Shown in pieces: positions 63,730-64,000 of a DNA stretch of 64,000 bases. How positions within the stretch are numbered: position 1 is the stretch's first letter; each line of letters opens with the position of its first letter. The stretch spans positions 2,530,400 to 2,594,399 of the forward strand of contig NC_135569.1 in NCBI RefSeq assembly GCF_964340395.1. The letters run 5' to 3'. This DNA comes from Glandiceps talaboti. Its lineage: Eukaryota; Hemichordata; Enteropneusta; Spengelidae. A program made the translations under genes and the position numbers. The notes under the pieces were generated by a model. That model did no database searches. It was given only the letters and a program-made list of their open reading frames with translations, and had not been told where the DNA came from.

Positions 63730-63749
63730 TTCGTCTGTCTGTCTGTCTA

Positions 63750-63804
<55 letters not shown>

Positions 63805-63963
63805 GCTTGTCTGTCTTCCGTCTGACCGTCTATCGACGTCCGTTCGTTCCCATCTAGTTGTTACCTCCGTGTCTCTGCCAGTCTGTATCTGCATGTCTCT
63901 GTGTCATTCTATCTATCTTTGACTGCCTATGTCTCTCTCTGCCTGCCTGCCTGCCTCCCTGCC

Positions 63964-63995
<32 letters not shown>

Positions 63996-64000
63996 CGTGT
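63730..64000 (+). repeat. CTGT-rich tracts at the window edge
   Basis: ctgt repeats at 63734-63815 and again from 63960 to the end, joined by degenerate pyrimidine-rich sequence. The second tract may continue past the window. Confidence 0.9.

Overview
The window is animal nuclear DNA, AT-rich and crowded with simple repeats. Genes are split by GT-AG introns and most of the rest is microsatellite, minisatellite and small transposon sequence. There is no operon structure, ribosome binding site, phage gene or CRISPR array. The two recognisable genes have the form they take in marine invertebrates, but the phylum cannot be fixed from this sequence alone.

Layout. 1-6375: upstream sequence with microsatellites and a decayed copy of part of an ATPase exon (5904-5972). 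6376-45709, plus strand: a complete P5B-type P-type ATPase (ATP13A family, polyamine transporters) in 32 coding exons. Removing one surplus A in exon 9 gives about 1264 residues. Introns 1-3 are very long (9.7, 5.6 and 4.0 kb) and the rest mostly 0.15-1.3 kb. 45710-51600: spacer with TGACGTCA-rich arrays, a possible decayed LTR and a tRNA-derived SINE. 51629-54635, plus strand: a complete six-exon class I SAM-dependent methyltransferase of 278 residues. 54636-64000: spacer with two terminal-inverted-repeat (TIR) elements, an unrecognised broken minus-strand reading frame (58475-59001), a 30-bp minisatellite and a 500-bp triplet-repeat tract.

The two genes do not obviously work together. The ATPase is expected in endolysosomal or plasma membranes moving polyamines; the methyltransferase is a soluble enzyme of unknown substrate. 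I see no new multi-gene system. The points most worth checking are: the single-base frameshift inside an otherwise intact ATPase; the ATPase exon fragment upstream of the gene; several small TIR element families, two with candidate 9-bp target duplications; a perfect 28-bp hairpin; perfect palindromic CRE-like minisatellites; and the three-frame minus-strand reading frame.
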